NCBI RefSeq assembly: GCF_029525575.1
Contig: NZ_JAPDIA010000009.1
Location: 930,001-994,000 of the forward strand
DNA length: 64,000 nt
Direction of reading: 5' to 3'
Source of the DNA: Cohnella rhizosphaerae
GTDB lineage: Bacteria; Bacillota; Bacilli; Paenibacillales; Paenibacillaceae
Position numbers and translations under genes: made by a program
The notes under the pieces: generated by a model
Told to the model about the DNA's origin: nothing
Database searches by the model: none
What the model saw: only the letters and a program-made list of their open reading frames with translations
Shown here: positions 41,701 to 51,537 of the stretch, one piece after another
How the letters are laid out: the number at the start of each line of letters is the position of its first letter
Position numbering within the stretch: position 1 is the first letter of the stretch

Positions 41701-44700
41701 GGCCGGGAATGACGGCACGATAACCGGCGTCACCGGCGAGCTGGAGTACAAGAAGGGCGCCGCGGGTTCCTGGACGCCGATTACCGGTACGACGGTAACG
41801 GGTTTGGCACCGGACACCTACTATGTGCGTACGACCGCAACGGCAACAACGTTTGCATCAGAGGCGACGTCGGTGACGGTAGGTGCGTTCACGGCAACGC
41901 CGGAGACGACGCCGAATGCGACGATCAGCTTCAGCGACGAGATGCTTACGGGTCTGGCACCGGGAGCGGACTATCTGATCGGCGGCGTGAGCAAGACGGC
42001 CGACGGCAGCGGCAAGCTTACGATCGAAGCCGGCTGGATTGGCACCTCGATCTCCATCGTGAAAGTCGGCGACGGATCGACGACGAACTCGGCACCGCAG
42101 ACGCTGGTTGTGCCATCGCGTCCGGCCGCGCCGACGGGCGTCGGCAAGACGGACGCGACTTCGGCCGGGAATGACGGCACGATAACCGGCGTCACCGGCG
42201 GGCTGGAGTACAAGAAGGGCGCCGCGGGTTCCTGGACGCCGATTACCGGTACGACGGTAACGGGTTTGGCACCGGACACCTACTATGTGCGTACGGCCGC
42301 AACGGCAACAACGTTTGCATCAGAGGCGACGTCGGTGACGGTAGGTGCGTTCACGGCGACGCCGGAGACGACGCCGAATGCGACGATTAGCTACAGCGAC
42401 GAGATGCTTACGGGTCTGGCACCGGGAGCGGACTATCTGATCGGCGGCGTGAGCAAGACGTCCGACGGCAGCGGCAAGCTCGCGATCGAAGCCGGCTGGA
42501 TCGGCACCTCGCTGTCGATCGTGAAGGTCGGCGACGGATCGACGACGACCGACTCTGCGGCACAGTCGCTGAGCATCCCGTCCCGTCCGGTCGCGCCGGC
42601 CGTGACGGCCGACGATGCCGCCAATATCGTTGCCGGACTCGCCATCGGCATGGAATACGCAGTCGACGGCGGCTCCTTTGTGAAGTACGACGGCACGAAC
42701 GCGCCGGACCTGTCCGGCGTGCATACGGTCCAAGTTCGTACTTCGGCTACCGCAACCGCACTGGCTGGTTCGGCGGCGACGTTGAACTTCACGTTGAACG
42801 CGCCTGCGGCGCCGAATGTCTCGGCCAACGATACGACGGATACGATTATCGGTGCGGATGCGACGATGGAGTACGCGATCGACGGCGGCGGATGGGTCTC
42901 TTACGATCCGGCGCATCCACCTGTCTTGAGCGGCAACCATACGGTGAAGGTACGCGTAAAAGCGAGCGGCGATACGCCGGCGGGCGAGGAGAAGACGATC
43001 GTCTTCACGGCAAACGGTACCTATAGCGTGCTCGGCACGGTAGTGGATGACGCGCCTGACGCGAACTACAGTATCGGCGCGACCGTGAAGGTGATGAAGG
43101 GGAACGTTCAGATCGGCTCGACGGCCATGACCGATACGAACGGGCGTTTCAAGGTTACGGGCGTGCCGAACGGGACTTATAACCTTGTCGTGACCAAAGC
43201 CGATCAGATCATTACCGTCGCGGTGACCGTCAAGGATCAGGACTACGACTTCAGTCCGCGATTCCTGGTGTTGCCGAGGGGCAACAAGAACAGCGCGCTC
43301 GTCATCAAGGGAGACACGCCAAGCGTTGTCGTAGACGGCCTGAACGACCTTTTCGCCGATTCGCAACATGCTTATACGGCCGAGGATCAGCAGCTTGTCG
43401 CTGACGGCGGATCGATCAAGATCACGCTGGGCGTGGAGAAGCAGGACGAAGCCTCTGCGACAGGCGCCTCCGAGCTGCGGAATCTGGCAGGCGGACAAAG
43501 CTTCGATCTGTATCTGGACATGACGCTGACCAAAACGCGGACCGATACGTCCAACCAGACGACCAGCACCGCGCTGTCTACGGTAGGCAGCCTGTTGAAA
43601 ATTATCGTTCCATACGATCTTTCGAACAAAACGAACGTTACGGTCTATCGCTATCATGACGGCGCGGCGCAAAAAAATGACGCTGCTCGCCCTGTCCGCG
43701 GCAACGCCGGCATCGGAAGGCTATATGCTCGACGCAGCCGGCGACCAGATTATCGTATGGGCGCAGAACTTCTCGACCTATGCGATCGCCTATGGCGAGA
43801 TCGACTCGCCTCCAGGTCCCGCAACCGTCGGCAGCGTGGTCATCGCCGCGAGTGCGGATGCAGGCGGCAGCATCAGTCCTGCGGGGAACGTCGCAGTGAC
43901 CCGCGGCGGCAGCCAGACCTTTGCGATTACGCCGGACAAGGGATATGCGATCTCCGATGTGACGGTGGACGGCAAGAGCGTGGGCAAGGTTGGGAGTTAT
44001 ACGTTCGCCAACGTGACTGAGACGCACACGATCAAAGCCTTTTTCGCAAAAGAAAAAATCGTCGGACTGCCGTTCTACGTTGTTGACGGCATCAAGGTAT
44101 TCATCGGCTTCTCTTCCGACGCATCGGGCACGATGAAGTATATCGCGCCTGCCGGCAAGACGGTGGAATTCCAGGACAACCGCAAGACGTTTGCCGATAT
44201 CGCGAGCCATTGGGGCAAGTCCTATATCGACTTCGTCGCCGAGCGCGAGCTCTTCGTCGGCGTCAGCGACCTGCATTTTGCTCCGAACGCGGGAATGACC
44301 CGCGCCATGCTCGCGACCGTCATCGGACGCTTGTACGAGAGTAGCTACGGCCCTTTGGCGACGAGCGGAGCCCATGTCTTCACGGACGCGGATTACGACA
44401 GCTGGTACGGCGCGTATCTGGATTGGGCGGCAAGCAGCGGGATCATTCAGGGCGTGGGCGGCAACCGGTTCGATCCGGACCGCCAGGTGACGCGTCAGGA
44501 AACGGCCGCGATGCTCTATCGCTTCGCGCAATACATCAAAGCGGATACGAGCGTTGCCCCAGAGGCGATGCCGGATTATTCCGACGCATCATCCATTGAA
44601 GCCTGGGCGCGTCAAGCCGTTCTGTACGGCCAGCAAGCCGGGATCTTCACCGGTCGGGGCGGCAACAGCTTCGCGCCGAAGGAGACGGCGACGAGAGCGG

Positions 44701-44744
44701 AAGTTGCGGCCATTCTGCAGCGGTTTATCGAGACGATCGTCTAA
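32767..44744 (+). CDS. Giant SLH-anchored surface protein (two frame breaks)
   Basis: About 3,991 residues after correction. TTG 32767 lies 10 bases after AAGGAG. Parts in order: signal peptide (1-36, ..HKAAAAD); a propeller-like region of about a dozen Asp-box repeats of the type STDGxxW (38-593); an Ig-like domain; a second propeller-like region (about 712-1085); cadherin-like domains (about 1098-1218 and 1399-1500); a beta-helix with Gly-rich rungs (about 1509-2030); a pectate-lyase-like beta-helix beginning YTSIQAAIDASVDGDTVTIE (about 2118-2511); four near-identical modules (about 2734-3270); carboxypeptidase-regulatory-like and Gly-rich domains; three SLH modules (about 3804-3991). Excess bases in G8 (38463-38470) and A7 (43671-43677) break the frame. 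No catalytic site is certain; adhesion or polysaccharide binding is inferred. Confidence 0.85.
40970..42575 (+). repeat. 462-bp in-frame tandem repeat (three and a half copies)
   Basis: Copies begin with ACGCCGGAGACGACGCC at 40970, 41435, 41897 and 42359. The first is 465 bp because of an extra ACG codon, the next two are 462 bp, and the fourth stops after about its first half. Each encodes a module of about 154 residues with ISYSDEMLTGL, LIGGVSKT, VPSRPxAPTGVGKTDATSAG and TGLAPDTYYVRTTATAT. Near-identity at the DNA level points to recent expansion or ongoing homogenisation. Confidence 0.9.
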
Positions 44745-44756
44745 ATTTAATGCCAG

Positions 44757-44799
44757 GCACCGGCCCTGCTCTCCTTGAGCGGCGGCCGGTGCTTTTTTT
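44757..44799 (+). terminator. Intrinsic terminator of the giant surface-protein gene
   Basis: GCACCGGCC (44757-44765) pairs with GGCCGGTGC (44784-44792), followed by seven T. It lies 12 bases after the stop codon and isolates the gene from the following penicillin-binding protein. Confidence 0.9.
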
Positions 44800-44853
44800 A
44801 TGCAAGGTCTCTTGATGCAGTAGAACCGGTCGCCTGCCCCGGCGCTTCATTTA

Positions 44854-44862
44854 TGCTAGAAT
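44854..44862 (+). promoter_or_regulatory. Extended -10 promoter of the second penicillin-binding protein
   Basis: TGCTAGAAT forms an extended -10 element without a good -35. It overlaps the in-frame ATG at 44861, which rules that codon out as the translation start and supports ATG 44897. Confidence 0.5.
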
Positions 44863-44896
44863 GATAGAGAGTCCGAGCCGGGAGGGAAGCTTCGAG

Positions 44897-46949
44897 ATGA
44901 ACGTCGAAGTCAAGACAGAAGAGCAGAAAAAAAAGGAAATTCGCAACCGTCGTCACTTCAGCATCCGGCTGAACGTTTTTTTCATGCTCACTTTTCTTCT
45001 ATTTTCCATGCTGATTGTGCGGTTGGCGTATCTCCAGTTCGTTGAAGGTCCGAGCCTTAAGGAGCGACAGACGAGTCTGATCACGAAGGGCGTGTCCATC
45101 CCGCCGATCCGCGGCAATATTTACGATTCCAAGGGGCAGCCGATCGCCTACTCGATCTCGACGCAGTCTCTTTATTTTACGCTCAAGACCGGCATGAAGC
45201 AGGAGACGGCAGAGGCGTTGGCCGCGAAGCTCGTCAAGCTGTTCGACGAAAAGGGCGACAAGTCGGCCAAGCCGGTGACCGCCGAAGACGTCGTGAACGC
45301 CATGGACATCAAAGGAAGAACGCATTTGCCGTTCCAGCAGCGGCGGATCAAGTCGGGGTTGACGAAGGAAGAGATCGCCTATCTCAGCGAACACCGCGAC
45401 GAATATCCGGACGTGGAGATCGTCGAGGAGAGCATCCGCCAGTACAGTCCCGATCGGGTAGCCGCTCAGTTGGTCGGTTATATGGCCAAGATGAAGGGCG
45501 CCAAAGAAAATCTCGATTTTTATAAAAAAAATCAACGAAGACCAATCGGACCCTGCGCTGAAGTATCTGGACACGGAAGATGTCGGCTACGACGGCATCG
45601 AGCTCATGTACCAGAAGGAGTTGCGGGGTCTGAATGGATACAAGTCGTATCAGATAGACAGCATGAGCCGGATCGTCGGCGATATGAAGCTGACCAAGCC
45701 GGTCAAAGGGCAGAACCTTTATCTGACGATCAACCGCAACGTTCAGCTCACCGCGCAGCAGGCGATCCTCGACCAGATCGCGACGACCCGCGCTTCTACC
45801 GCCAAGACGCTCAAGGACGCCCAGCCGACGACGGGTTATGCGGTCGCGATCGAAGTGGCGACGGGCAAGGTCGTGGCGATGGCGAGCATGCCGGATTACG
45901 ATACGAATGTATGGCAGGGGGGGCATCAGCCAGGAGGAGCTCGACGAGATCACGCCTGCGATGGGCAACGGCGCGATTCGAGAAGTATTTCCGCCATACA
46001 AGGACCCGAAGGAGCGCTCGCAGCATCCGACGTCGCTCGTACCGCTTGGGTCTACGCAGAAACCGCTGACGATATTGACGGGTCTGATGGAAAAGTTAAT
46101 CACGCCGTCGTCTACTTGGAACGATCCGGGCTACTTCCAGTTCGGCCGCGACGGCCAAGCCGAGGTACAGAACGCCAGCCGCGCTTACAATGGCGTGCTA
46201 ACGCCGACGAAGGCGATCGCCAAGTCTTCGAACGCCTTTATGGCCAAAATGGTAGGCAACGAGCTGTATCTGCGAAAAGGGAAAAAAAAGCGTCGACATC
46301 TGGGACCAGCATATGAAGGAATTCGGTCTCGGCGTCAAGACCGGCAGCGGGCTTCCGAAAGAATCGCCCGGCATCGTGGATTACTATAACAGCGCGACGC
46401 GGGACAGCTACCAGTCCGCGATGATCTACGCCTCCTTCGGGCAGCAGGGCAAGTATACGGCGCTGCAGCTTGCGCAGTACGCCGCTACGCTCGCGAGCCA
46501 CGGCAAGCGCATGAAGCCGCTGCTCGTCGACCATACGACCGATGCGGAAGGCAATGTCGTGACGAATATGAAGCCCGAGGTTCTGAACGAGATCGACCTG
46601 CCGGATTCGTACTGGAGAACGATCGAGAACGGCATGGCGCAGGTCAAGGTCGAAGGCTTCGACAACGTGCGCTACGACTTTTATCGGAAAACCGGTACGT
46701 CACAGCAGCAAGGCGTCGGCAAGCGCAAGTTCGTCGAAAACGCCGTCTTCATCTCCTTCGCCCCGCAGGATAAGCCGAAGCTCGCGGTTGCGGTCATCGT
46801 GCCGGACGGCGGTTACGGCGGCTGGGGCGCCGCGCCGATCGCGCGCAAGATTTTCGACGCGTACGACGCCGAGGTCGGACTGACGGACGCAGGTCCGCGG
46901 CCGCCGCTCGGATCGAACGCGGGGGATCGATATGACGCAGCAGCCTTAA
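44897..46949 (+). CDS. Class B penicillin-binding protein, paralogue of the one at 11,129 (four frame breaks)
   Basis: A peptidoglycan transpeptidase of about 682 residues. It shares long near-identical stretches with the first copy: EIRNRRHFSIRLN, IPPIRGNIYDS, FQQRRIKSGLT, GGYGGWGAAPIARKIFDAYD. Motifs: STQK in PLGSTQKPLTIL, SSN in AKSSNAFMAK and KTG in YRKTGTSQQQ. ATG 44897 follows GGAGGGA. Excess bases at A8 (45524-45531), G7 (45917-45923), A8 (46282-46289) and G5 (46921-46925) break the frame; corrected joins read YKKINEDQSDPA, WQGGISQEEL, KGKKSVDIWDQ and SNAGIDMTQQP-stop. A terminator follows at 47,001, before the stop of the uncorrected frame, which supports the stop at 46,949. Confidence 0.85.
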
Positions 46950-47000
46950 GAGGACGGCGTCCCAGACTGATGTCCGATCCACTCCCGTCCCGTCCTTGCC

Positions 47001-47053
47001 AAGCCTCTGTCCCGCCGCGTTGTTGCGGCCGGGCGGGGGGCTTGTCGTTTTTT
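47001..47053 (+). terminator. Intrinsic terminator after the second penicillin-binding protein
   Basis: The arms AAGCC..CCCGCCGC (47001-47018) and GCGGC.GGGCG..GGCTT (47025-47043) pair with small interruptions and are followed by T6 (47048-47053). An extended -10 element, TGTTAGAAT (47066-47074), comes next and is the likely promoter for the HAD gene. Confidence 0.75.
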
Positions 47054-47125
47054 ACCCCTCGATTATGTTAGAATGACTTAGATTGCAAGCAGGCTGCGGC
47101 CGCATCAGAAGGAGTGGTAGGCTAG

Positions 47126-47869
47126 GTGGTCAGATACAAGCTGCTGGCGCTCGATCTGGACGGGACGCTGCTGAACGACCGGCAGGAGATCAGCGAAGAG
47201 AACAAGAAGTGGATTCGAAAAGCGAGCGAGGCCGGCGTGACGGTCATCGCATCGACGGGCCGGGGCTTCCCGACGGCGCTGCCGATCGTCGAGCAGTTGG
47301 AACTGCAGACGCCGATGATCACCGTCAACGGCGGCGAGATCTGGACGAAGCCGAACAGCATTCATCGGCGCATCCCGATGGACACGGACAAGATCATGAA
47401 GCTCCACATGCTGGCCGAGCGGCACCCGGTCGCCTGGTTCTGGGCTTACGCGACGGACGGCATTTACAACAAAGAAAAATGGGTGGACGACACGTATTCC
47501 CGCACGTGGCTGAAGTTCGGTTACTACGACGAGGACGCATCGGTCATCGCGAAGCTGTGGGAAGAGCTGCTGACGTGGGAGGGCCTCGAGCTGAGCAATT
47601 CGTCGCCCTTCAACATCGAAGTGAACCCGGCCGGCGTGAGCAAGGCGGCGGCGATCGAAGAGGTGTGCCGCATGATCGGCTGCGACATCTCCGAAGCGGT
47701 AGCGGTCGGCGACAGCCTGAACGATCTGGCGGCGATACGCGCTGCGGGCCTTGGCGTCGCGATGGGCAACGCGCAGGACGCGGTCAAGGCGGAGGCGGAC
47801 GTCGTGACGGGCACGAACAACGAGCACGGCGTGGCGCAAGTGATTCAAAACTATATTTTAAAGGCGTGA
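47126..47869 (+). CDS. Cof-type HAD-superfamily phosphatase
   Basis: A 247-residue cytoplasmic hydrolase. The catalytic motif I is ALDLDGTLLND with both Asp residues, motif II is VIASTGRG, and motifs III/IV are SKAAAIEEV and AVGDSLNDLAAIRAAG. The large C2 cap between motifs II and III places it in the Cof subfamily, which removes phosphate from sugar phosphates, nucleotides or vitamin precursors. The substrate cannot be named. GTG 47126 is used, with AAGGAG upstream. The start of the DUF456 gene lies 7 bases past its stop, so the two are one transcript. Confidence 0.88.
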   Translation: MVRYKLLALDLDGTLLNDRQEISEENKKWIRKASEAGVTVIASTGRGFPTALPIVEQLELQTPMITVNGGEIWTKPNSIHRRIPMDTDKIMKLHMLAERHPVAWFWAYATDGIYNKEKWVDDTYSRTWLKFGYYDEDASVIAKLWEELLTWEGLELSNSSPFNIEVNPAGVSKAAAIEEVCRMIGCDISEAVAVGDSLNDLAAIRAAGLGVAMGNAQDAVKAEADVVTGTNNEHGVAQVIQNYILKA

Positions 47870-47876
47870 TGTCCGA

Positions 47877-48356
47877 ATGGATATACTGGGCTGGGTACTC
47901 GTCATCGCATTGTTCGCGATCGGTCTCGCAGGCGCCGTCTATCCGATCCTGCCGGGGGCGCTGGCGATCTATTTCGCCTTTTTCGTGTACGGCTGGTTTT
48001 TCTCGTTCGAGCCGTTCGGCTGGTGGTTCTGGAGCTTCCAGACGCTGATCGTCATCATTTTGTTCGTCGCGGATTACGTCGTGAACGCCTGGGGCGTCAA
48101 GCGCTTCGGCGGCTCCAAGGCGAGCGTCTGGGGCAGCACGATCGGGGTGCTCATCGGGCCGTTCGTCATCCCCGCCTTCGGCCTGATCATCGGCCCGTTC
48201 GCGGGCGCCTTCCTCGGCGAGCTCGTGAGCGGATCGAACGTGAAAAAGGCGATGCTCGTCGGCTGGGGCTCGCTCGTCGGGCTGTTCACCAGCACGGTGG
48301 CGAAGGTTATCTTCCAGGTGGCGATGATCGTCATCTTCTTCATCTGGCTAATCTAG
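47877..48356 (+). CDS. DUF456 membrane protein
   Basis: A 159-residue protein that is almost all membrane: about four helices with repeated Gly-rich patterns (GALAIYFAFFVYG, GVLIGPFVIPAFGLIIGPFAGAFLGELVSG). The internal repetition GPF.IPAFG / GPFAGAFLGE is typical of DUF456 proteins, a widespread family without an assigned function. It is transcribed with the HAD phosphatase and precedes the flippase gene by 21 bases. No ligand site can be recognised. Confidence 0.8.
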   Translation: MDILGWVLVIALFAIGLAGAVYPILPGALAIYFAFFVYGWFFSFEPFGWWFWSFQTLIVIILFVADYVVNAWGVKRFGGSKASVWGSTIGVLIGPFVIPAFGLIIGPFAGAFLGELVSGSNVKKAMLVGWGSLVGLFTSTVAKVIFQVAMIVIFFIWLI

Positions 48357-48377
48357 CGATAGGACTGATACCCGTAG

Positions 48378-50049
48378 ATGGTTAAAAAAGGATTCGCTTA
48401 TCAAAGGCACGCTGATTCTCACGGCTGCGGCGCTGGTCGCGCGCGTCATCGGAATCTTTCAGCGCGTACCGCTCTCGGAGGTCATGGACGAGGTCGGGTT
48501 AAGTGCTTTCGGGATCTCGAACAACGTGTACCTGCTGCTTCTCGTCTTCGCGACCGCGGGTATTCCGAGCGCGGTCAGCAAGATGGTATCGGAGCGCATC
48601 GAACTCGGACGGGGAAACGAAGTCAGACGAATATACCGGGCGGCACTCCGATTCGGCGCGATTGCCGGCATCACCCTCACGATCGGACTGCTGCTGCTCG
48701 CGCCCGTATATACTTGGCTTGCCGGGACGGAGCACGCGACGCTGGCCATTCGGGCCATTGCGCCTTCGCTGCTGCTTTTTCCCATCATCGCGATGATGAG
48801 AGGCTACTTCCAGGGACGTCAGATGATGGTCGCGGGCGGCGTTTCGCAGGTCGTCGAGCAGATCGCTCGCGTCGTGACGGCGATCGGGATCGTCTTCGCG
48901 ATGCACGGCTGGGGCTACGGCAATGAAAAAATGGCGGCTGGCGGGGCGTTGGGAAGCGTCGTCGGCAGCGTCGGCGCGTTCGCCATCATGGTTTATTATG
49001 CCGTCAAGCTCAGAAAAAGCGATGAGCGCACCGGGGAATTGGATCAGACCGAACGGAAGTTTGCGGCCGGGTCCCGGTCGGGCGGACCTCCGGTGCTTCG
49101 GTCGAACCGGGATATTTATCGCGCGATTTTTCGCATCTCCATTCCTATCCTTGTGACGGCGATGACCGTTCAGGCGATCTACATCATCGACCAATCGTTG
49201 CTCACGCGGCTTAGCGAATGGCGCTTTGGCGAGGCGAAGACGCTGAACTGGCTGGCGGACCTTACCAACAACGCCCAGGCCATCGCGGGCATCCCGCCGG
49301 TGCTTGCAATCGCGCTCAGCCAATCGATCTTGCCGGTGCTTTCGGCAGCCTTTGCGTCCGGCGACAAAGCGCGCGTAACAGGCCAGGCGACCCTGGCGCT
49401 GCGAATCGGGATCTTCTCCGGCATGCCGATCGTGCTGTTGATGACGGTCGGCGCGCACGCGATCAACGGCTTGTTGTTCCCTAATCCGGACGCGAGCGTC
49501 ATCGTCGGCATGCTGGCGGGCGGCACGATCTTCCAGATTACGATGATGACTTCGAACTCGATTCTGTTCGGGCTCGGCCAGCAGCGTCTGGCGATGAAGC
49601 ACACGCTCGTGGGCATCCTCGTCAAGCTGGTGTTGACGCTGATCTTGACGCCGCTCTTCGGCGTGTACGGTCTGATATCCGCCACGACGCTCTGCTTCAT
49701 GTTTGCGACCGCCACCAACATGATGTCCATCCGCAAGCGCGCGGGCGTGCGCGCGCTAGGCGACCGCTGGACAGGCTTTGCGTCGACCGTATTGCTGCTC
49801 TCCGCGGCGGGCGGCGCGCTCGTGTACGGCGTGCTGCACCTGGCCGCGCCGCTCGGCTGGAAGTGGCCGTACCTGCTCGCCACCGGCGCGCTCGGCCTGC
49901 TCATCTGCGCCGTGTACCCGGTGCTGCTCACGGCGCTCGGCGTACTGCGCGCGGACGACCTGGATTCGTATCCGGCGCGGATCCGGCGCGTGCTGCGCCC
50001 GTTTCTGCGCTTCGCGCGCGGCGGACGAAGGGTGAACGACGCAAGGTAG
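48378..50049 (+). CDS. MOP-superfamily flippase, SpoVB/YtgP (MurJ)-like (frameshifted)
   Basis: An integral membrane protein of about 556 residues with 13-14 helices, of the polysaccharide exporter branch that flips lipid-linked wall precursors outward. The N-terminal motif SLIKGTLILTAAALVARVIG and QRVPLSEVMDEVG.SAFGISNNVY are characteristic of the SpoVB/YtgP group. The frame breaks at A6 (48384-48389), six bases after the ATG; with A5 it begins MVKKDSLIKGTL. Without the correction the first strong start would be ATG 48484, which would remove the first helix. Together with the penicillin-binding proteins it supports a wall-synthesis theme in this part of the window. Confidence 0.85.
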
Positions 50050-50061
50050 ACGAATACGCGC

Positions 50062-50090
50062 AGGCTCCGTTTATCCGAACGGGGCCTTTT
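50062..50090 (+). terminator. Terminator after the flippase gene
   Basis: AGGCTCCGTT (50062-50071) pairs with AACGGGGCCT (one mismatch or G-T pair) and runs into TTTT. It lies 13 bases beyond the stop codon. Confidence 0.7.
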
Positions 50091-50096
50091 GGCAAC

Positions 50097-50133
50097 AAAA
50101 AAAGGCTGCTCCAGTTCGACTCGGGAGCGGGCC
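50097..50133 (-). terminator. Terminator of the minus-strand coiled-coil gene
   Basis: On the minus strand, AAGGC and GCTCC pair with GGAGC and GCCTT around a loop, followed by seven T (50103-50097). It begins at the stop codon of the gene at 50,134-50,541. Confidence 0.7.
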
Positions 50134-50541
50134 TTAATTTTGAACCTTGATTTTCAGCAGCTCGATGGATTCATCGGCCTTGGCGATCAGGTTGCGCTGC
50201 GCATCCAAACGTTCGCTCAACGTTTTCAGTTCCGTCTTTAGACCGGATACGTCCGATTTTAACAGCGTTACATCTTCCGCAGTCTTGCCGACCTGTTCGA
50301 ACGTTGCGTTTAATGTGCGCTCCACGCGATCCAGGCGTTCGTTTACTTCTTTGAATCCTGCGGCTTGACTTTCCGCTAATCGTTGCTGACCTTCAGTCAA
50401 TCGTTGCTGACCTTCAGTCAATCGTTGCTGACCTTCAGTCAATCGTTGCTGACCTTCAGTCAAAATTTGTTGGCCTTCAACCAGCTTTTCTACAGCTGCC
50501 AGTACGCTCATCAGCGTAGATGCCACTTCGTTGTTCTCCAT
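50134..50541 (-). CDS. Small coiled-coil protein with a heptad repeat
   Basis: A 135-residue soluble protein predicted to be helical throughout. Residues about 27-60 hold the exact heptad LTEGQQR four times, encoded by a 21-bp DNA repeat (50378-50461). The rest continues as coiled coil (VNERLDRVERTLNATFEQ; LKSDVSGLKTELKTLSERLD). I chose ATG 50541; the upstream in-frame extension is basic and not helical. Sequences of this kind occur as oligomerising helpers and in phage-like loci, but nothing nearby shows phage origin. Function unknown. Confidence 0.6.
   Translation of the reverse strand: MENNEVASTLMSVLAAVEKLVEGQQILTEGQQRLTEGQQRLTEGQQRLTEGQQRLAESQAAGFKEVNERLDRVERTLNATFEQVGKTAEDVTLLKSDVSGLKTELKTLSERLDAQRNLIAKADESIELLKIKVQN
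50378..50461 (-). repeat. 21-bp tandem repeat inside the coiled-coil gene
   Basis: Four exact copies of a 21-bp unit (plus strand AATCGTTGCTGACCTTCAGTC) starting at 50378, 50399, 50420 and 50441, followed by a diverged copy at 50462. One unit equals one coiled-coil heptad, so copy-number change would lengthen the rod without disturbing its phase. Confidence 0.9.
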
Positions 50542-50638
50542 CCGACGACCGCCTTTCCTTCTACTATTTCGATTATGCGTCCTACCTAAGACATGCGTCA
50601 ACCCATCCAAGTCCCTTGTTTAAGGGGATAAATTACAC

Positions 50639-50667
50639 TTGATTTTCCAACTGTTCCATTTGATAAT
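50639..50667 (+). promoter_or_regulatory. Promoter of the acetyltransferase gene
   Basis: TTGATT (50639-50644) and GATAAT (50662-50667) are 17 bases apart, 30 bases upstream of the start codon. Confidence 0.55.
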
Positions 50668-50696
50668 GTAGGATTGCAGGAATAGGGGGGGATTGT

Positions 50697-51537
50697 ATGC
50701 AGCTAACGCATTTAGCGGCTGACGACGTCATTTTGCGGGGGGGCTTTCCGATGCGACGAGGTACCTTATAATCTCGTATATCGCGTGCTGGATACGGGCG
50801 ATGCGCGAAGCTGGAAGTCAGCCGACGACGGCATGCTGTTCGTCCAGACGCCCGGTCATAATGGCTGGCTATGGATTTCTCCGGCGATGTCCGCTTCGGA
50901 TCGGGATAATTACATTTGTGCATTAGTCGAGCGCCTTGAGGACCACCCTCCATTACCCGGCATCTCGGCGGAGCCAAAGACGGCAATGGCGTTCGCGCAG
51001 GCTTATTCGGCCGACAAAGGCGCGGAATTCCGTCTGCATATGGCGCTGGAATCGTATCACTGTCCGTCGGTCACCCCTTCTCAACGCGTACGCGGCGGCA
51101 GAGCGCGCCCGGCAGAGGAGAGGGATCTTCGCAAGGTTGCGGCATATTTCGCTGGCTTTGCGCAGGAAGCGCAGGGGGCATACGTCGAAGCGGATAGCCA
51201 ATTGCAGGCTGCGTCCGGCGCCATCGCATCAGGCAATTTGTTCGTGTGGGAGATGGAAGGAGTGGTCGTATCCATGGCGAAAATCGCTCACCGCTCCCCT
51301 CGACACGGTCGAATCAATGCGGTTTATACGCCGCCGGACAGCCGCAATCGCGGGTTCGCAGGCGCGTTGGTCGCCGAATTGAGCGCCAAGCTGCTGCGGG
51401 AGGGCCTCATGCCGATGCTGTATACGAATGCCGCGAATCCGATCTCCAACCGGGCCTATCGCAATGTCGGCTTCATCGCAGTCGGATCGATAACGGATAT
51501 CAAATTCGAATTTGAAAAAGGAGGGGAGCGGCTATGA
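50697..51537 (+). CDS. GNAT-family acetyltransferase (frameshifted)
   Basis: A protein of about 279 residues. An N-terminal region of about 110 residues is followed by a GNAT domain with RPAEERDLRKVAAYF, the acetyl-CoA-binding loop (RHGRINAVYTPPDSRNRGFAGALVAEL) and NPISNRAYRNVGF. GNAT proteins transfer an acetyl group from acetyl-CoA to an amine; the acceptor is unknown here. ATG 50697 follows an AGGGGGG run. G7 (50737-50743) holds an extra base; with G6 the start reads MQLTHLAADDVILRGAF and joins the main frame. Without it, translation would begin only at ATG 50785. The stop overlaps the next start (ATGA). Confidence 0.8.
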
